A stretch of 64,000 nucleotides of DNA from Macrostomum hystrix (taxonomy: Eukaryota > Platyhelminthes > Macrostomidae): the NCBI GenBank assembly GCA_950097015.1, contig CATNEN010000024.1, positions 1,076,001 to 1,140,000 of the forward strand, read 5' to 3'. Made by a program: the position numbers and the translations under genes. Each line of letters starts with the position of its first letter. Within the stretch, counting starts at the first letter, position 1. The notes below the pieces were generated by a model, which did not search any database, was not told the DNA's origin, and worked only from the letters and a program-made list of their open reading frames with translations. Below, one piece after another: positions 1-10,867 of the stretch.

Positions 1-420
1 TCACCCAACCTCGTCCTAATTCACCCAACCTGATCCCCATTCACCCAACCTCATCCTCATTCACCCAACCTCATCCTCATTCACCCAACCTGATCCTCAT
101 TCACCCGACCTCATTCCCATTCACCCAACCTCGTCCTAATTCACCCGACCTCATTCCCATTCACCCAACCTGATCCTCATTCACCCAACCTCATCCTCAT
201 TCACCCAACCTCGTCCTAATTCACCCGACCTCATCCCCATTCACCCAACCTCATCCTTATTCACCCAACCTCATCCTCATTCACCCGACCTCATTCCCAT
301 TCGCCCAACCTCATCCTAATTCACCCGACCTCATTCCCATTCACCCAACCTGATCCTCATTCACCCAACCTCATCCTCATTCACCCAACCTCATCCTCAT
401 TCACCCGACCTCATCCTCAT
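1..420. repeat. 20-bp minisatellite (about 21 copies, open at the window start)
   Basis: Head-to-tail copies of a 20-base unit close to TCACCCAACCTCATCCTCAT, with scattered C/G and A/T substitutions. The array runs off the left edge of the window. It lies in the intron directly upstream of the Tudor-domain exon, ending about 100 bases before that exon's acceptor. There are no spacers between units, so this is not a CRISPR array. Confidence 0.97.
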
Positions 421-522
421 TTTATTACACGGTTCGTCGACGCGCATCTCATTGATCCAAACGCATGCCCACTTACCCAACCGCACCAAAGTAGATCCCC
501 CACTCTCCAATCCTCACTGCAG

Positions 523-1053
523 ACGTTGGAAATTCCTTACGCTTGCGTTGCCCGCTACTCGGAGGACCAGAAATGGTACCGGGCCGAGCTGATTTACATC
601 AAGAATTACCCGGATGGGCGCCATAAAGTGCTGGTGCTGTTTGTTGATTATGGCAATACGGAGTGGATAGACTTCGACTCTAACACCAAAAATGTTATTC
701 GAGAGCAGCTATTCGTAGATTTTCCCTGCCTCTCATTCCGCTGCCGACTGCAAGGTTTGGTGCGCAATGACGACTTAGAAATCGACCAATTATCCACCAA
801 AGGCCTGTCCGATCGGCTAATCCAGTGCCTCAGCGATGCAGCTGAGCCTGGCGACGCCGGTCAGGAGCAGCGCCTGTGGCTCAGTATCCGTCGTCGGCAT
901 CAGGACGGCGTGCGCCCAAATGATGTTATACTATATAGCGACTTAGAGTTGACTAAATCGGCAAACGAGCTGCTAGTGTCCAGCGGCCTGATGCAGCACC
1001 GGCGGGACTACCCCAGCGATGACATATATATCAACGGCTTCGAGCTGGCCTAA
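523..1053 (+). CDS. Tudor-domain protein, terminal exon (partial gene)
   Basis: This is the last coding exon of a protein with an extended Tudor domain, the module that binds symmetrically dimethylated arginine on germline and piRNA-pathway proteins. The exon opens after an acceptor at 521-522 (CACTGCAG) and ends at a TAA. Seen: ACVARYSEDQKWYRAELI, then KVLVLFVDYGNTEWIDF, the classic Tudor core with its Asp-Tyr-Gly-Asn aromatic-cage segment. This is followed by FPCLSFRCRLQGL, which matches the staphylococcal-nuclease-like half of an extended Tudor domain. The rest of the gene lies left of the window, so which TDRD/Tudor member it is cannot be decided. No AATAAA is obvious in the 200 bases after the stop. 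It converges on the aquaporin gene. Confidence 0.88.
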   Translation, partial: TLEIPYACVARYSEDQKWYRAELIYIKNYPDGRHKVLVLFVDYGNTEWIDFDSNTKNVIREQLFVDFPCLSFRCRLQGLVRNDDLEIDQLSTKGLSDRLIQCLSDAAEPGDAGQEQRLWLSIRRRHQDGVRPNDVILYSDLELTKSANELLVSSGLMQHRRDYPSDDIYINGFELA

Positions 1054-1254
1054 GCTAAATTCGTTTTAAGCAGAACCGCTGCCTTTGGAATGTTTCTGTT
1101 TTATGTCTTTATGCCTAACTTTTTGTCGTTTGTCTCCTGCTTTCATGTGTAGTTTTATTAACAAGACCGTTGCATTATAGACTAAGTATTTCTTGCATTT
1201 CATTTACTTTTCAGTGTCGATTTACTAAAATTAATTTCCGCCATATTTTTTAGC
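1054..1254. other. 3' flank of the Tudor gene
   Basis: T-rich, non-coding sequence between the Tudor stop codon and the next minisatellite. It presumably holds the Tudor 3' UTR. No canonical poly(A) signal was seen. Confidence 0.5.
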
Positions 1255-1661
1255 TGAGGTTGCCACTTTTCCCGCCATATTTGTCCTGGGCAGTGAGGTT
1301 GCCACTTTTCCCGCCATATTTGTCCTGGGCAGTGAGGATGCCACTTTTCCCCGCCATATTTGTCCTGGGCAGTGAGGATGCCACTTTTCCCCGCCATATT
1401 TGTCCTGGGCAGTGAGGATGCCACTTTTCCCGCCATATTTGTCCTGGGCAGTGAGGATGCCACTTTCCCCGCCATATTTGTCCTGGGCAGTGGGGATGCC
1501 ACTTTTCCCGCCATATTTGTCCTGGGCAGTGAGGATGCCACTTTTCCCGCCATATTTGTCCTGGGCAGTGAGGTTGCCACTTTTCCCGCCATATTTGTCC
1601 TGGGCAGTGAGGATGCCACTTTTCCCGCCATATTTGTCCTGGGCAGTGAGGTTGCCACTTT
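1255..1661. repeat. 38-40 bp minisatellite (about 10 copies)
   Basis: Tandem copies marked by GTCCTGGGCAGTGAGG and CCACTTTTCCCGCCATATTT. Copies differ by one extra C and by GTT/GAT alternation. The unit has no stop codon in several frames, which creates spurious open frames on both strands. It lies between the convergent Tudor and aquaporin genes. Confidence 0.96.
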
Positions 1662-1877
1662 TGTTTGTTTGTTTTTGTGTTTTTGTGTCTATGGTGTTTG
1701 CAACAGTTTTATATATTCGTTTAATTCATCATTTCAGTTAAACTTTTCAGAAATATTTAAAAATAAATTAGAAGGCTTTTTACCGTTTGCTATTTCTGTG
1801 ACGTTTCCTGTGGCGTATGCTTTAATAAGTTCTCTTATCTATTTAAGTTGGACAAAAGCGTTAGCTTTATGAGCACA

Positions 1878-1883
1878 TTTATT
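1878..1883 (-). terminator. Likely poly(A) signal of the aquaporin gene
   Basis: TTTATT on the + strand reads AATAAA on the minus strand, about 90 bases past the aquaporin stop codon. Position and motif fit a polyadenylation signal. Confidence 0.55.
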
Positions 1884-1968
1884 GTTTTGCCGTTCAAGTG
1901 AGCATACTGTTAGTATAATATCTGTTGATAGTCATGGCAATACAATCGCAACGCTGCTGGTCATGCAA

Positions 1969-4371
1969 TCAAGTTCGATATTCACTCGCGTGGGATTCTT
2001 CAGCTGCTGCTGCTGCTACAGCTGAGGTGCCGCTTAAACCAATTGTATCTTCGGAATTCTCAGCTGCCTTAGCAGTGGCCGTTAATCCCCACGTTCGTTG
2101 GCACTTGTCGCCAAGAAACAGGTTCCAATAGGCAATGCCGGCCAGGCTAGCTCCCAGAGTAGGACCCACTATGTACACCTGAGCAACGGTTCGGTCTATC
2201 AATGGTATAGGCTATTCACTTTGATTGATCGACAGCCGGTTAATTGCGATTGGTACCGCTTCACCGCATCACAGCGCTTGGCAGAGATCAAATTTGACAA
2301 CCGCTTTGGACATCCACTTTGACTAGTGCTGCCCTCACTGACATTCACTTTGACTAGTGCTGCCCTCACTGACATCCACTTTGACTAGTGCTGCCCTCAC
2401 TGACATTCACTTTGACTAGTGCTGCCCTCACTGACATCCACTTTGACTAGTGCTGCCCTCACTGACATCCACTTTGACTAGTGCTGCCCTCACTGACATC
2501 CACTTTGACTAGTGCTGCCCTCACTGACATTCACTTTGACTATAGTGCTGCCCTCACTGACATCCACTTTGACTATAGTGCTGCCCTCACTGACATCCAC
2601 TTTGACTATAGTGCTGCCCTCACTGACATCCACTTTGATTATAGTGCTGCCCTCACTGACATCCACTTTGATTATAGTGCAACCTTACTGAACTTCACTG
2701 ACACCCACTGCCTTCGCTGACACCCACTGCCTTCAATGATACCCACTGCCCTCACTGACACCCACTGCCTTCACTCACAGCGGGACTCACCCACAAATGC
2801 CTGTAATCGCCAAGCACAATCGCTGGACTAAGCGACCTGATCGGATTCATGCTCGCTCCGGACAGATAGGCCTGGGGATGAGGAAACGTTGGATTGAGAT
2901 AGGCTTTTAAAGTACATTTTAGTTTTTTCGATCGCCAGGGATCATCGCCGATTCGCTCACCCCTGCCAAGACGCAGCCTCCGACCTGCAGGCCGCATACC
3001 AGCGCCGCGGAACCAGTTTTGTCCTGCTTTAACCGGTCCAAACCGGCATAGACTGGCAGCACCATGCTGAAGGTGAGCAGCAGCTCAGTCCAGGCAGCCT
3101 GGGCCGGATGCGTAGCCGGATAGGGGAAGATTGTGGGGCTCAGGCCGCCGCCTGTGGCGTTTCGAATGAGCGCCGGACTGGACAACCGCAGCGCCAAAGA
3201 GCCAGCCAGCCCGCCCGCGCACTGCATCGGCAGGTAGAGCAGGGCCCGGACAGGACTGATGTCACCTGTGGGCACGATAGCCGTTGCTTTAAGGTTGCGG
3301 TGATTCCTGTCTGTTGGAGGAGAAACAGCCGTCTCTTCCCCAGTCTATTGGAGGAGAAACAGCCGTCTCTTCCCCAGTCTGTCTGAGGAGAAACAGCCGT
3401 CTCTTCCCCAGTCTGTCTGAGGAGAAACAGCCGTCTCTTCCCCAGTCTGTCTGAGGAGAAACAGCCGTCTCTTACCCAGTCTGTCTGAGGAGAAACAGCC
3501 GTCTCTTACCCAGTCTGTTGGTGGAGAAACAGCCGTCTCTTCCCCAGTCTGTCTGAGGAGAAACAGCCGTCTCTTCCCCAGTCTGTCTGAGGAGAAACAG
3601 CCGTCTCTTACCCAGTCTGTTGGTGGAGAAACAGCCGTCTCTTCCCCAGTCTGTCTGAGGAGAAACAGCCGTCTCTTACCCAGTCTGTTGGTGGAGAAAC
3701 AGCCGTCTCTTCCCCAGTCTGTCTGATGAGAAACAGCCGTCTCTTCCCCAGTCTGTTGGTGGAGAAACAGCCGTCTCTTCCCCAGTCTGTCTGAGGAGAA
3801 ACAGCCGTCTCTTCCCCAGTCTGTCTGAGGAGAAACAGCCGTCTCTTCCCCAGTCTGTCTGAGGAGAAACAGCCGTCTCTTCCCCAGTCTGTCTGAGGAG
3901 AAACAGCCGTCTCTTCCCCAGTCTGTCTGAGGAGAAACAGCCGTCTCTTACCCAGTCTGTTGGTGGAGAAACAGCCGTCTCTTCCCCAGTCTGTCTGATG
4001 AGAAACAGCCGTCTCTTCCCCAGTCTGTCTGATGAGAAACAGCCGTCTCTTCCCCAGTCTGTCTGATGAGAAACAGCCGTGTCTTCCCCAGTCTGTGTGA
4101 GGAGCTACCTACCTGTGATGAGCATGGCGACAGTGATCGCCGGGTTGACATGGGCCCCGCTGACGTGCCCGAAGGTCCACACTAAGCTGCAGACAACGAA
4201 GGCAGTCGAGAGAGCTCCGCGAATCGCAGCAGCGTCCGCGGAGGCGGAGCCGCCACCAACGGGGATGTCAACAGCTGCCACGGGGGCCGTAGAAAAGAAC
4301 AGGAGCAACAGGGAGCCCAAGAACTCGGCCAGGCAGGGCCGCCACAGCTCAGCTAGTTGGTCTCGAACCAA
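1969..4371 (-). CDS. Aquaporin / MIP-family channel, 4 exons found, 5' end open
   Basis: Six-helix water or solute channel of the plasma membrane. Exons, in gene order: 4371-4113, 3265-2961, 2871-2791, 2178-1969 (285 codons with stop). All joins are in phase with GT-AG borders: ACAG/GTAGGT, AGGG/GTGAGC, TTGG/GTGAGT. Seen: CLAEFLGSLLLLFF in helix 1, first pore motif SGAHVNPAITVAM (NPA at residues 76-78 of this fragment), second motif SGASMNPIRSLSPA (residues 192-205), and VGPTLGASLAGIAYWNLFL in helix 6. The second motif is Asn-Pro-Ile instead of Asn-Pro-Ala; its Arg is kept. The histidine typical of water-selective filters in helix 5 is not evident (segment LQVGGCVLAG). No ATG precedes the first exon, which follows an AG (GGTAG), so an upstream exon or trans-spliced leader is missing. 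The subfamily is not assignable. Confidence 0.9.
2310..2775. repeat. 31-33 bp minisatellite in aquaporin intron 3
   Basis: About 12 regular copies (to about 2690) marked by CTTTGACTAGTGCTGCCCTC. Later copies carry a 2-base insertion (GACTATAGTG), and further degenerate copies containing CACTGACACCCACTGCC follow. The degenerate end comes within about 15 bases of the intron's 5' splice site at 2790. The other end lies about 130 bases from the acceptor. Confidence 0.95.
3300..4098. repeat. 34-bp minisatellite filling aquaporin intron 1
   Basis: About 23 copies of a 34-base unit containing GAGGAGAAACAGCCGTCTCT, with variants GATGAG and GTTGGTGG. It fills nearly all of the intron (4112-3266): about 14 bases remain at the donor side and about 35 at the acceptor side. 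On the gene strand many units contain TTTCTCCTCAG, which resembles a 3' splice site. Confidence 0.97.
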
Positions 4372-5189
4372 CTACCTGGAGCTCCTGTCTGTTTTCATTT
4401 GTAAAAGCAAAAACTTTTCGTCAGGAATTGTGGCAAACTATTAATTAAACAGCTTCTTTGCTTCTACAATTCTGAAACTTCTTAGAGCACACTATGGTGA
4501 GCAGCACTTGAGTTTTATGACATTGCAGTATATGCACTCTCATATCAGCTAGTTTATTGCTACACCGTCAGTTAGATACGATCGATTCTCAAAACATATT
4601 GCAGTTTCTATTGATTTCCGGCAAAAACTCGTGGAATATAATCTTCACTAGTCTCAACTCAAATCGGACTAAGCATTTGGAACTCCAGTAAGATAAGCGC
4701 ACGACTAGATTGATTTGTTGTAGCACGTATGCCTGCTTATAGAAAAATCCCTGCAGTAAGCCACCAAGGTTGTTAAACGCCTTCCTGATATTCAATATCA
4801 ACCACTAGGTCTAGATATCTTTTTAGAGTTCTCACTGATAAGCCACCAAAATTTTAGCAGGATCATTTTGAGTTATTCCTAATCAAAATTCTAACTAAAA
4901 ATTTAACTGAATCGATTCTAAGAAATATTTTATGCTATGATTCTAAGAATTTTACTAAATCCATGATAAGGGTGTCTGGTGGCAAAAAACCACCAATATA
5001 GGCATTTATCTTTCTGCTCACAAAATTTCATCATGCAAACATGTCTTCTATCTATTACTGTTGATCATATTGTATTGATTATGTTGTTAACAATATTATC
5101 GACCTAGTGACTCGCTTAATTTGCTTAATTTTTTTCAGAATGGATACCTGGTCTAACTTTACTTTAATTTGCCTAATTTACCCAGTTAC
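4372..5189. other. AT-rich intergenic or 5' region upstream of aquaporin
   Basis: No exon with a convincing reading frame was seen. The missing start exon and promoter of the aquaporin should lie here or farther right. The sequence is unique and AT-rich up to the start of the satellite. Confidence 0.4.
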
Positions 5190-8100
5190 TGCTCAGTGAT
5201 TGCTCAGCGATTGCTTAGTGACTGCTCAGCGATTGCTTAGTGACTGCTCAGCGATTGCTTAGTGACTGCTCAGCGATTGCTTAGTGACTGCTCAGCGATT
5301 GCTTAGTGACTGCTCAGCGATTGCTTAGTGACTGCTCAGTGACTGCTCAGCGACTGTCACCGATTGCATAGTGACTGTTCAGCGATTGCTTAGTGACTGC
5401 TCAGTGACTGCTTAGTGACTGCTCAGTGACTGCTCACTGACTGCTCATTGACTGCCTAATGACTGCTTAATTACTGCTCAGTAACTGCTTAATGACTGCT
5501 TAATGACTGCTCAGCGACTGTGTGAGAGATACAATTCAGACTACTGACAACAGTAGAAAAGCAGACTTGGCTGCAAAACTCTCACATAACACTTAAAAAT
5601 ATCGCCATAAAAATGGCAAGGTTAAAAGAGACTGTGTTGCAGACTGCTCAGAGAATGCTCAGTGCCTGTCAGCGATTGCTTAGTGACTGCTCAGTGACTG
5701 CTTAATGACTGCTTAATGACTGCTCAGTGACTGCTCGGCGACTGCCCAGAGACTGCTCAGTGCCTGTCAGCGATTGCTTAGTGACTGCTCAGTGACTGCT
5801 CAGTGACTGCTCAGTGACTGCTCAGTGACTGCTCAGTGACTGCTCAGCGACTGTCACCGATTGCATAGTGGCTGTTCAGCGATTGCTTAGTTACTGCTCA
5901 GTAACTAAGTAACTAAGTAACTAATTAAGCAGTCATCACTGCTTAATGACAGCTTAATGACTGCTCAGTGACTGCTCAGCGATTGCTTAGTGACTGCTCA
6001 GCGATTGCTTAGTGACTGCTCAGCGATTGCTTAGTGACTGCTCAGTGACTGCTCAGCGACTGTCACCGATTGCAAGTGACTGTTCAGCGATTGCTTAGTT
6101 ACTGCTCAGTGACTGCTTAATGACTGCTCAGTGACTGCTTAATGACTGCTCAGTGACTGCTTAATGACTGCTCAGTGACTGCTTAATGACTGCTCAGTGA
6201 CTGCTTAGTGACTGCTCAGTGACTGCTTAATGACTGCTCAGTGACTGCTTAATGACTGCTCAGTGACTGCTTAATGACTGCTCAGTGACTGCTTAATGAC
6301 TGCTCAGTGATTGCTTAATGACTGCTCAGTGACTGCTTAATGACTGCTCAGTGACTGCTTAATGACTGCTCAGTGACTGCTTAATGACTGCTCAGTGACT
6401 GCTTAATGACTGCTCAGTGACTGCTTAATGACTGCTCAGCGACTGCTTAATGACTGCTCAGTGACTGCTTAATGACTGCTTAATGACTGCTCAGCGACTG
6501 CTCAGAGACTGCTCAGTGCCTGTCAGCGATTGCTCAGTGCCTGTCAGCGATTGCTCAGTGCCTGTCACCGATTGCTTAGTGACTGCTCAGTGACTGCTTA
6601 ATGACTGCTCAGCGATTGCTTAGTGACTGCTCAGTGACTGCTCACTGACTGCTCACTGACTGCTCACCGACTGCTCATTGACTGCTCAGTGACTGCTCAG
6701 TGACTGCTCAGCGACTGTCACCGATTGCATAGTGGCTGTTCAGCGATTGCTTAGTTACTGCTCAGTAACTAAGTAACTAAGTAACTAATTAAGCAGTCAT
6801 CACTGCTTAATGACTGCTCAGTGACTGCTCAGCGATTGCTTAGTGACTGCTCAGCGATTGCTTAGTGACTGCTCAGCGATTGCTTAGTGACTGCTCAGTG
6901 ACTGCTTAATGACTGCTCAGTGACTGCTTAATGACTGCTCAGTGACTGCTTAATGACTGCTCAGTGACTGCTTAATGACTGCTCAGTGACTGCTTAATGA
7001 CTGCTCAGTGACTGCTTAGTGACTGCTCAGTGACTGCTTAATGACTGCTCAGTGACTGCTTAATGACTGCTCAGTGACTGCTTAATGACTGCTCAGTGAC
7101 TGCTTAATGACTGCTCAGTGATTGCTTAATGACTGCTCAGTGACTGCTTAATGACTGCTCAGTGACTGCTTAATGACTGCTCAGTGACTGCTTAATGACT
7201 GCTCAGTGACTGCTTAATGACTGCTCAGTGACTGCTTAATGACTGCTCAGCGACTGCTTAATGACTGCTCAGTGACTGCTTAATGACTGCTTAATGACTG
7301 CTCAGCGACTGCTCAGAGACTGCTCAGTGCCTGTCAGCGATTGCTCAGTGCCTGTCAGCGATTGCTCAGTGCCTGTCACCGATTGCTTAGTGACTGCTCA
7401 GTGACTGCTTAATGACTGCTCAGCGATTGCTTAGTGACTGCTCAGTGACTGCTCACTGACTGCTCACTGACTGCTCACCGACTGCTCATTGACTGCCTAA
7501 TGACTGCTTAATTACTGCTCAGTAACTGCTTAATGACTGCTCAGCGACTTTGTGAGAGATACAATTCAGACTACTGACAACAGTAGAAAAGCAAAGACTT
7601 GGCAGCAAAACTCTCACATAACACTTAAAAATATCGCCATAAAAATGGCAAGGTTAAAAGAGACTGTGTTGCAGACTGCTCAGAGAATGCTCAGTGCCTG
7701 TCAGCGATTGCTTAGTGACTGCTCAGTGACTGCTCAGTGACTGCTCAGTGACTGCTCAGTGACTGCTCAGCGACTGTCACCGATTGCATAGTGGCTGTTC
7801 AGCGATTGCTTAGTTACTGCTCAGTAACTAAGTAACTAAGTAACTAATTAAGCAGTCATCACTGCTTAATGACAGCTTAATGACTGCTCAGTGACTGCTC
7901 AGCGATTGCTTAGTGACTGCTCAGCGATTGCTTAGTGACTGCTCAGCGATTGCTTAGTGACTGCTCAGTGACTGCTCAGCGACTGTCACCGATTGCATAG
8001 TGACTGTTCAGCGATTGCTTAGTTACTGCTCAGTGACTGCTTAATGACTGCTCAGTGACTGCTTAATGACTGCTCAGTGACTGCTTAATGACTGCTCAGT

Positions 8101-9248
8101 GACTGCTTAATGACTGCTCAGTGACTGCTTAATGACTGCTCAGTGACTGCTTAGTGACTGCTCAGTGACTGCTTAATGACTGCTCAGTGACTGCTTAATG
8201 ACTGCTCAGTGACTGCTTAATGACTGCTCAGTGACTGCTTAATGACTGCTCAGTGATTGCTTAATGACTGCTCAGTGACTGCTTAATGACTGCTCAGTGA
8301 CTGCTTAATGACTGCTCAGTGACTGCTTAATGACTGCTCAGTGACTGCTTAATGACTGCTCAGTGACTGCTTAATGACTGCTCAGCGACTGCTTAATGAC
8401 TGCTCAGTGACTGCTTAATGACTGCTTAATGACTGCTCAGCGACTGCTCAGAGACTGCTCAGTGCCTGTCAGCGATTGCTCAGTGACTGCTCAGCGATTG
8501 CTTAGTGACTGCTCAGTGACTGCTTAATGACTGCTCAGCGATTGCTTAGTGACTGCTCAGTGACTGCTCACTGACTGCTCACTGACTGCTCACCGACTGC
8601 TCATTGACTGCCTAATGACTGCTTAATTACTGCTCAGTAACTGCTTAATGACTGCTCAGCGACTGTGTGAGAGATACAATTCAGACTACTGACAACAGTA
8701 GAAAAGCAGACTTGGCAGCAAAACTCTCACATAACACTTAAAAATATCGCCATAAAAATGGCAAGGTTAAAAGAGACTGTGTTGCAGACTGCTCAGAGAA
8801 TGCTCAGTGCCTGTCAGCGATTGCTTAGTGACTGCTCAGCGATTGCTTAGTGACTGCTCAGCGATTGCTTAGTGACTGCTCAGCGATTGCTTAGTGACTG
8901 CTCAGCGATTGCTTAGTGACTGCTCAGTGACTGCTTAGAGACTGCTCAGTGACTGCTTAGAGACTGCTCAGTGACTGCTTAGTGACTGCTCAGTGACTGC
9001 TTAGAGACTGCTCAGCGATTGCTTAGTGACTGCTCAGTGACTGCTCAGCGACTGTCACCGATTGCATAGTGGCTGTTCAGCGATTGCTTAGTTACTGCTC
9101 AGTAACTAAGTAACTAAGTAACTAATTAAGCAGTCATCACTGCTCAGTGATTGCTTAATGACTGCTCAGTGACTGCGCAGCGATTGCTTAGTGACTGCTC
9201 AGCGATTGCTTAGTGACTGCTCAGCGATTACTTAATGACTGCTCAGTG
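5190..9248. repeat. 4-kb satellite: 11-mer base unit with higher-order structure
   Basis: The base unit is 11 bases, alternately GTGACTGCTCA and ATGACTGCTTA, giving 22-base dimers, with GCGATTGCTTA as a third variant. Non-11-mer cassettes recur. One, containing GATACAATTCAGACTACTG and running on to AGGTTAAAAGAGACTGTG, occurs at about 5527, 7556 and 8671. Another, AGTAACTAAGTAACTAATTA, occurs at about 5903, 6767, 7827 and 9103. Long blocks between them are near-identical, so the array grew by amplification of roughly 1-2 kb segments. Short open frames inside are accidental. Confidence 0.96.
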
Positions 9249-9824
9249 AGCAATCGATTAAAAAGAACTTTGGTTTATACTGATTTATTTCAGTTTGATA
9301 TTCTATTTACAAAATTTTGTCTATTACTTTAACTTTTTTCTCTACTTAAGAAACTAACTACACTGTAACAAAAACTATAGTTCTGAGTCGCCAGTTCTTG
9401 TGTTCTATACTATTGAGGATCTATTAGCGTATATCCTTGAGTTATAGAAGCTTTGAGCTTTCGAATTTGATAGCGCCTATCAGTGTCTACAGCAGAGGGC
9501 CAAATGCATAGAAACTAGTGTGCAACTGGGGCTGCAATCAGAAATCAAGATAAGACAATTCAGACTTATGCACAGTTTGACCGAAGCAACTAAGACAGAT
9601 CTCTCAAACTTTAATTGACTCTGCAATGGAAGATTACCTTTATCTGTTTTTGTTGCTAAGCTACTTCTATACAAATAGTCAGCCACATTTTTGCATATTT
9701 AAGAAATATTTGTTGTGCGGCTGCTTGACATAGAGAACAGGCTACTCTCAATTAAACAGTAGATCCCTTTTCCGAACACTTCTTTTATAATTGAATACAA
9801 CGACATGGCACAGTAAGTACCTTA
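9249..9824. other. Unique AT-rich spacer
   Basis: Sequence between two tandem arrays with no recognisable gene. A 68-codon minus-strand frame at 9686-9480 has no family resemblance and no splice context, and was not called. Confidence 0.4.
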
Positions 9825-10335
9825 TCATCAATTCAATCTGACAGATTATCAATTTAATCTGACAGATTATCAATTCAATCTGACAGATTATCAATTCAAT
9901 CTGACAGATTATCAATTCTAACTGAAAGATTATCAATTCAATCTGACAGATTATCAATTCAATCTGACAGATTATCAATTCTAACTGAAAGATTATCAAT
10001 TAAATCTGACAGATTATCAATTCAATCTGACAGATTATCAATTCAATCTGACAGATTATCAATTCAATCTGACAGATTATCAATTCAATCTGACAGATTA
10101 TCAATTCAATCTGACAGATTATCAATTCAATCTGACAGATTATCAATTCAATCTGACAGATTATCAATTCAATCTGACAGATTATCAATTCAATCTGACA
10201 GATTATCAATTCAATCTGGCAGATTATCAATTCTAACTGAAAGATTATTAATTCAATCTGACAGATTGTCAATTCAATCTGACAGATTATCAATTCAATC
10301 TGACAGATTATCAATTCAATCTGGCATATAATCAA
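9825..10335. repeat. 21-bp minisatellite (about 24 copies)
   Basis: Unit AGATTATCAATTCAATCTGAC, with a variant carrying TTCTAACTGAA at three or four positions. The 21-base period gives a seven-residue open frame on the minus strand with no biological support. It ends about 175 bases before the PLAC8 exon and may lie in that gene's intron. Confidence 0.96.
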
Positions 10336-10510
10336 TTCAGATCTTTATCTGACATCCTTTGACTCGTGGACTTCATATGTTTGACATCGCAAACTTTTAT
10401 AATATAAAAAAGGGAATTATTCAGTAAAAATTGCTCAATAATAAACCCATTGTGCCAGCACTCATCAGCCAACTAAGTTTGAGGGCGTCACTGGAGTAAT
10501 TTCCGTGCAG

Positions 10511-10867
10511 CCGGTGGCACCAACCACGCATCGTCAACTTCGCGACTGGAACAGCGGCCTCTGCGCCTGCTTCAACGACATGTCCTCCTGCTGCATGACC
10601 GTCTGGTGTCACTTCTGGTTTCTAAGCTGCGATGTGGCTCCACACATGGGGGAGAACTGCTGCACCCCCTACTGCCTCATGGCCGGCGGACAGTTGCCGC
10701 ACGTCGCGATGCGAGCAAAGCTGCGCGCAGCCCACGGCATCCAGGGCAGCCTGATCGACGACTGCTTCAAGTCGATCTGCTGCACCTACTGCGTCACGTG
10801 CCAGATGAAGCGCGAGCTGAACTACATTCGCGACAGCACCGGCATGGACCCATTTCCCAGGGCCTGA
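10511..10867 (+). CDS. PLAC8-family cysteine-rich protein, terminal exon (partial)
   Basis: The exon follows an acceptor (TTCCGTGCAG, ending at 10510) and ends at TGA 10865-10867. The reading RDWNSGLCACFNDMSSCC, then TVWCHFWFLSCDVAPHMG, NCCTPYC and ICCTYCVTCQMKREL is the PLAC8 (cornifelin) pattern: an opening Trp followed by paired cysteines and a final CxxCxxR/K-type segment. Family members are small membrane-associated cysteine-rich proteins. In plants some control organ size or cadmium resistance; in animals roles are varied. No ATG lies upstream in frame, so at least one 5' exon is missing, perhaps beyond the 21-bp array. No AATAAA is evident just downstream. Confidence 0.85.
   Translation, partial: PVAPTTHRQLRDWNSGLCACFNDMSSCCMTVWCHFWFLSCDVAPHMGENCCTPYCLMAGGQLPHVAMRAKLRAAHGIQGSLIDDCFKSICCTYCVTCQMKRELNYIRDSTGMDPFPRA

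Noticed and set aside
1-420. CRISPR-like regular repeat
   Set aside because: Units are directly adjacent with no unique spacers, and the window is animal DNA. It is a minisatellite. The same holds for all other arrays here.
1200-1872. Repeated MSWAVRMPLFPP / LPRTNMAGKV frames on both strands
   Set aside because: Artefacts of the 38-40 bp minisatellite; both strands are open only because of the repeat period.
7552-7740. 62-codon frame in the satellite
   Set aside because: It overlaps the recurrent cassette and 11-mers. The other cassette copies differ by indels that break it.
9748-10335. Heptad-like IICQIEL repeat protein
   Set aside because: The 21-bp array read in a stop-free frame. No start context, splice support or flanking coding sequence.
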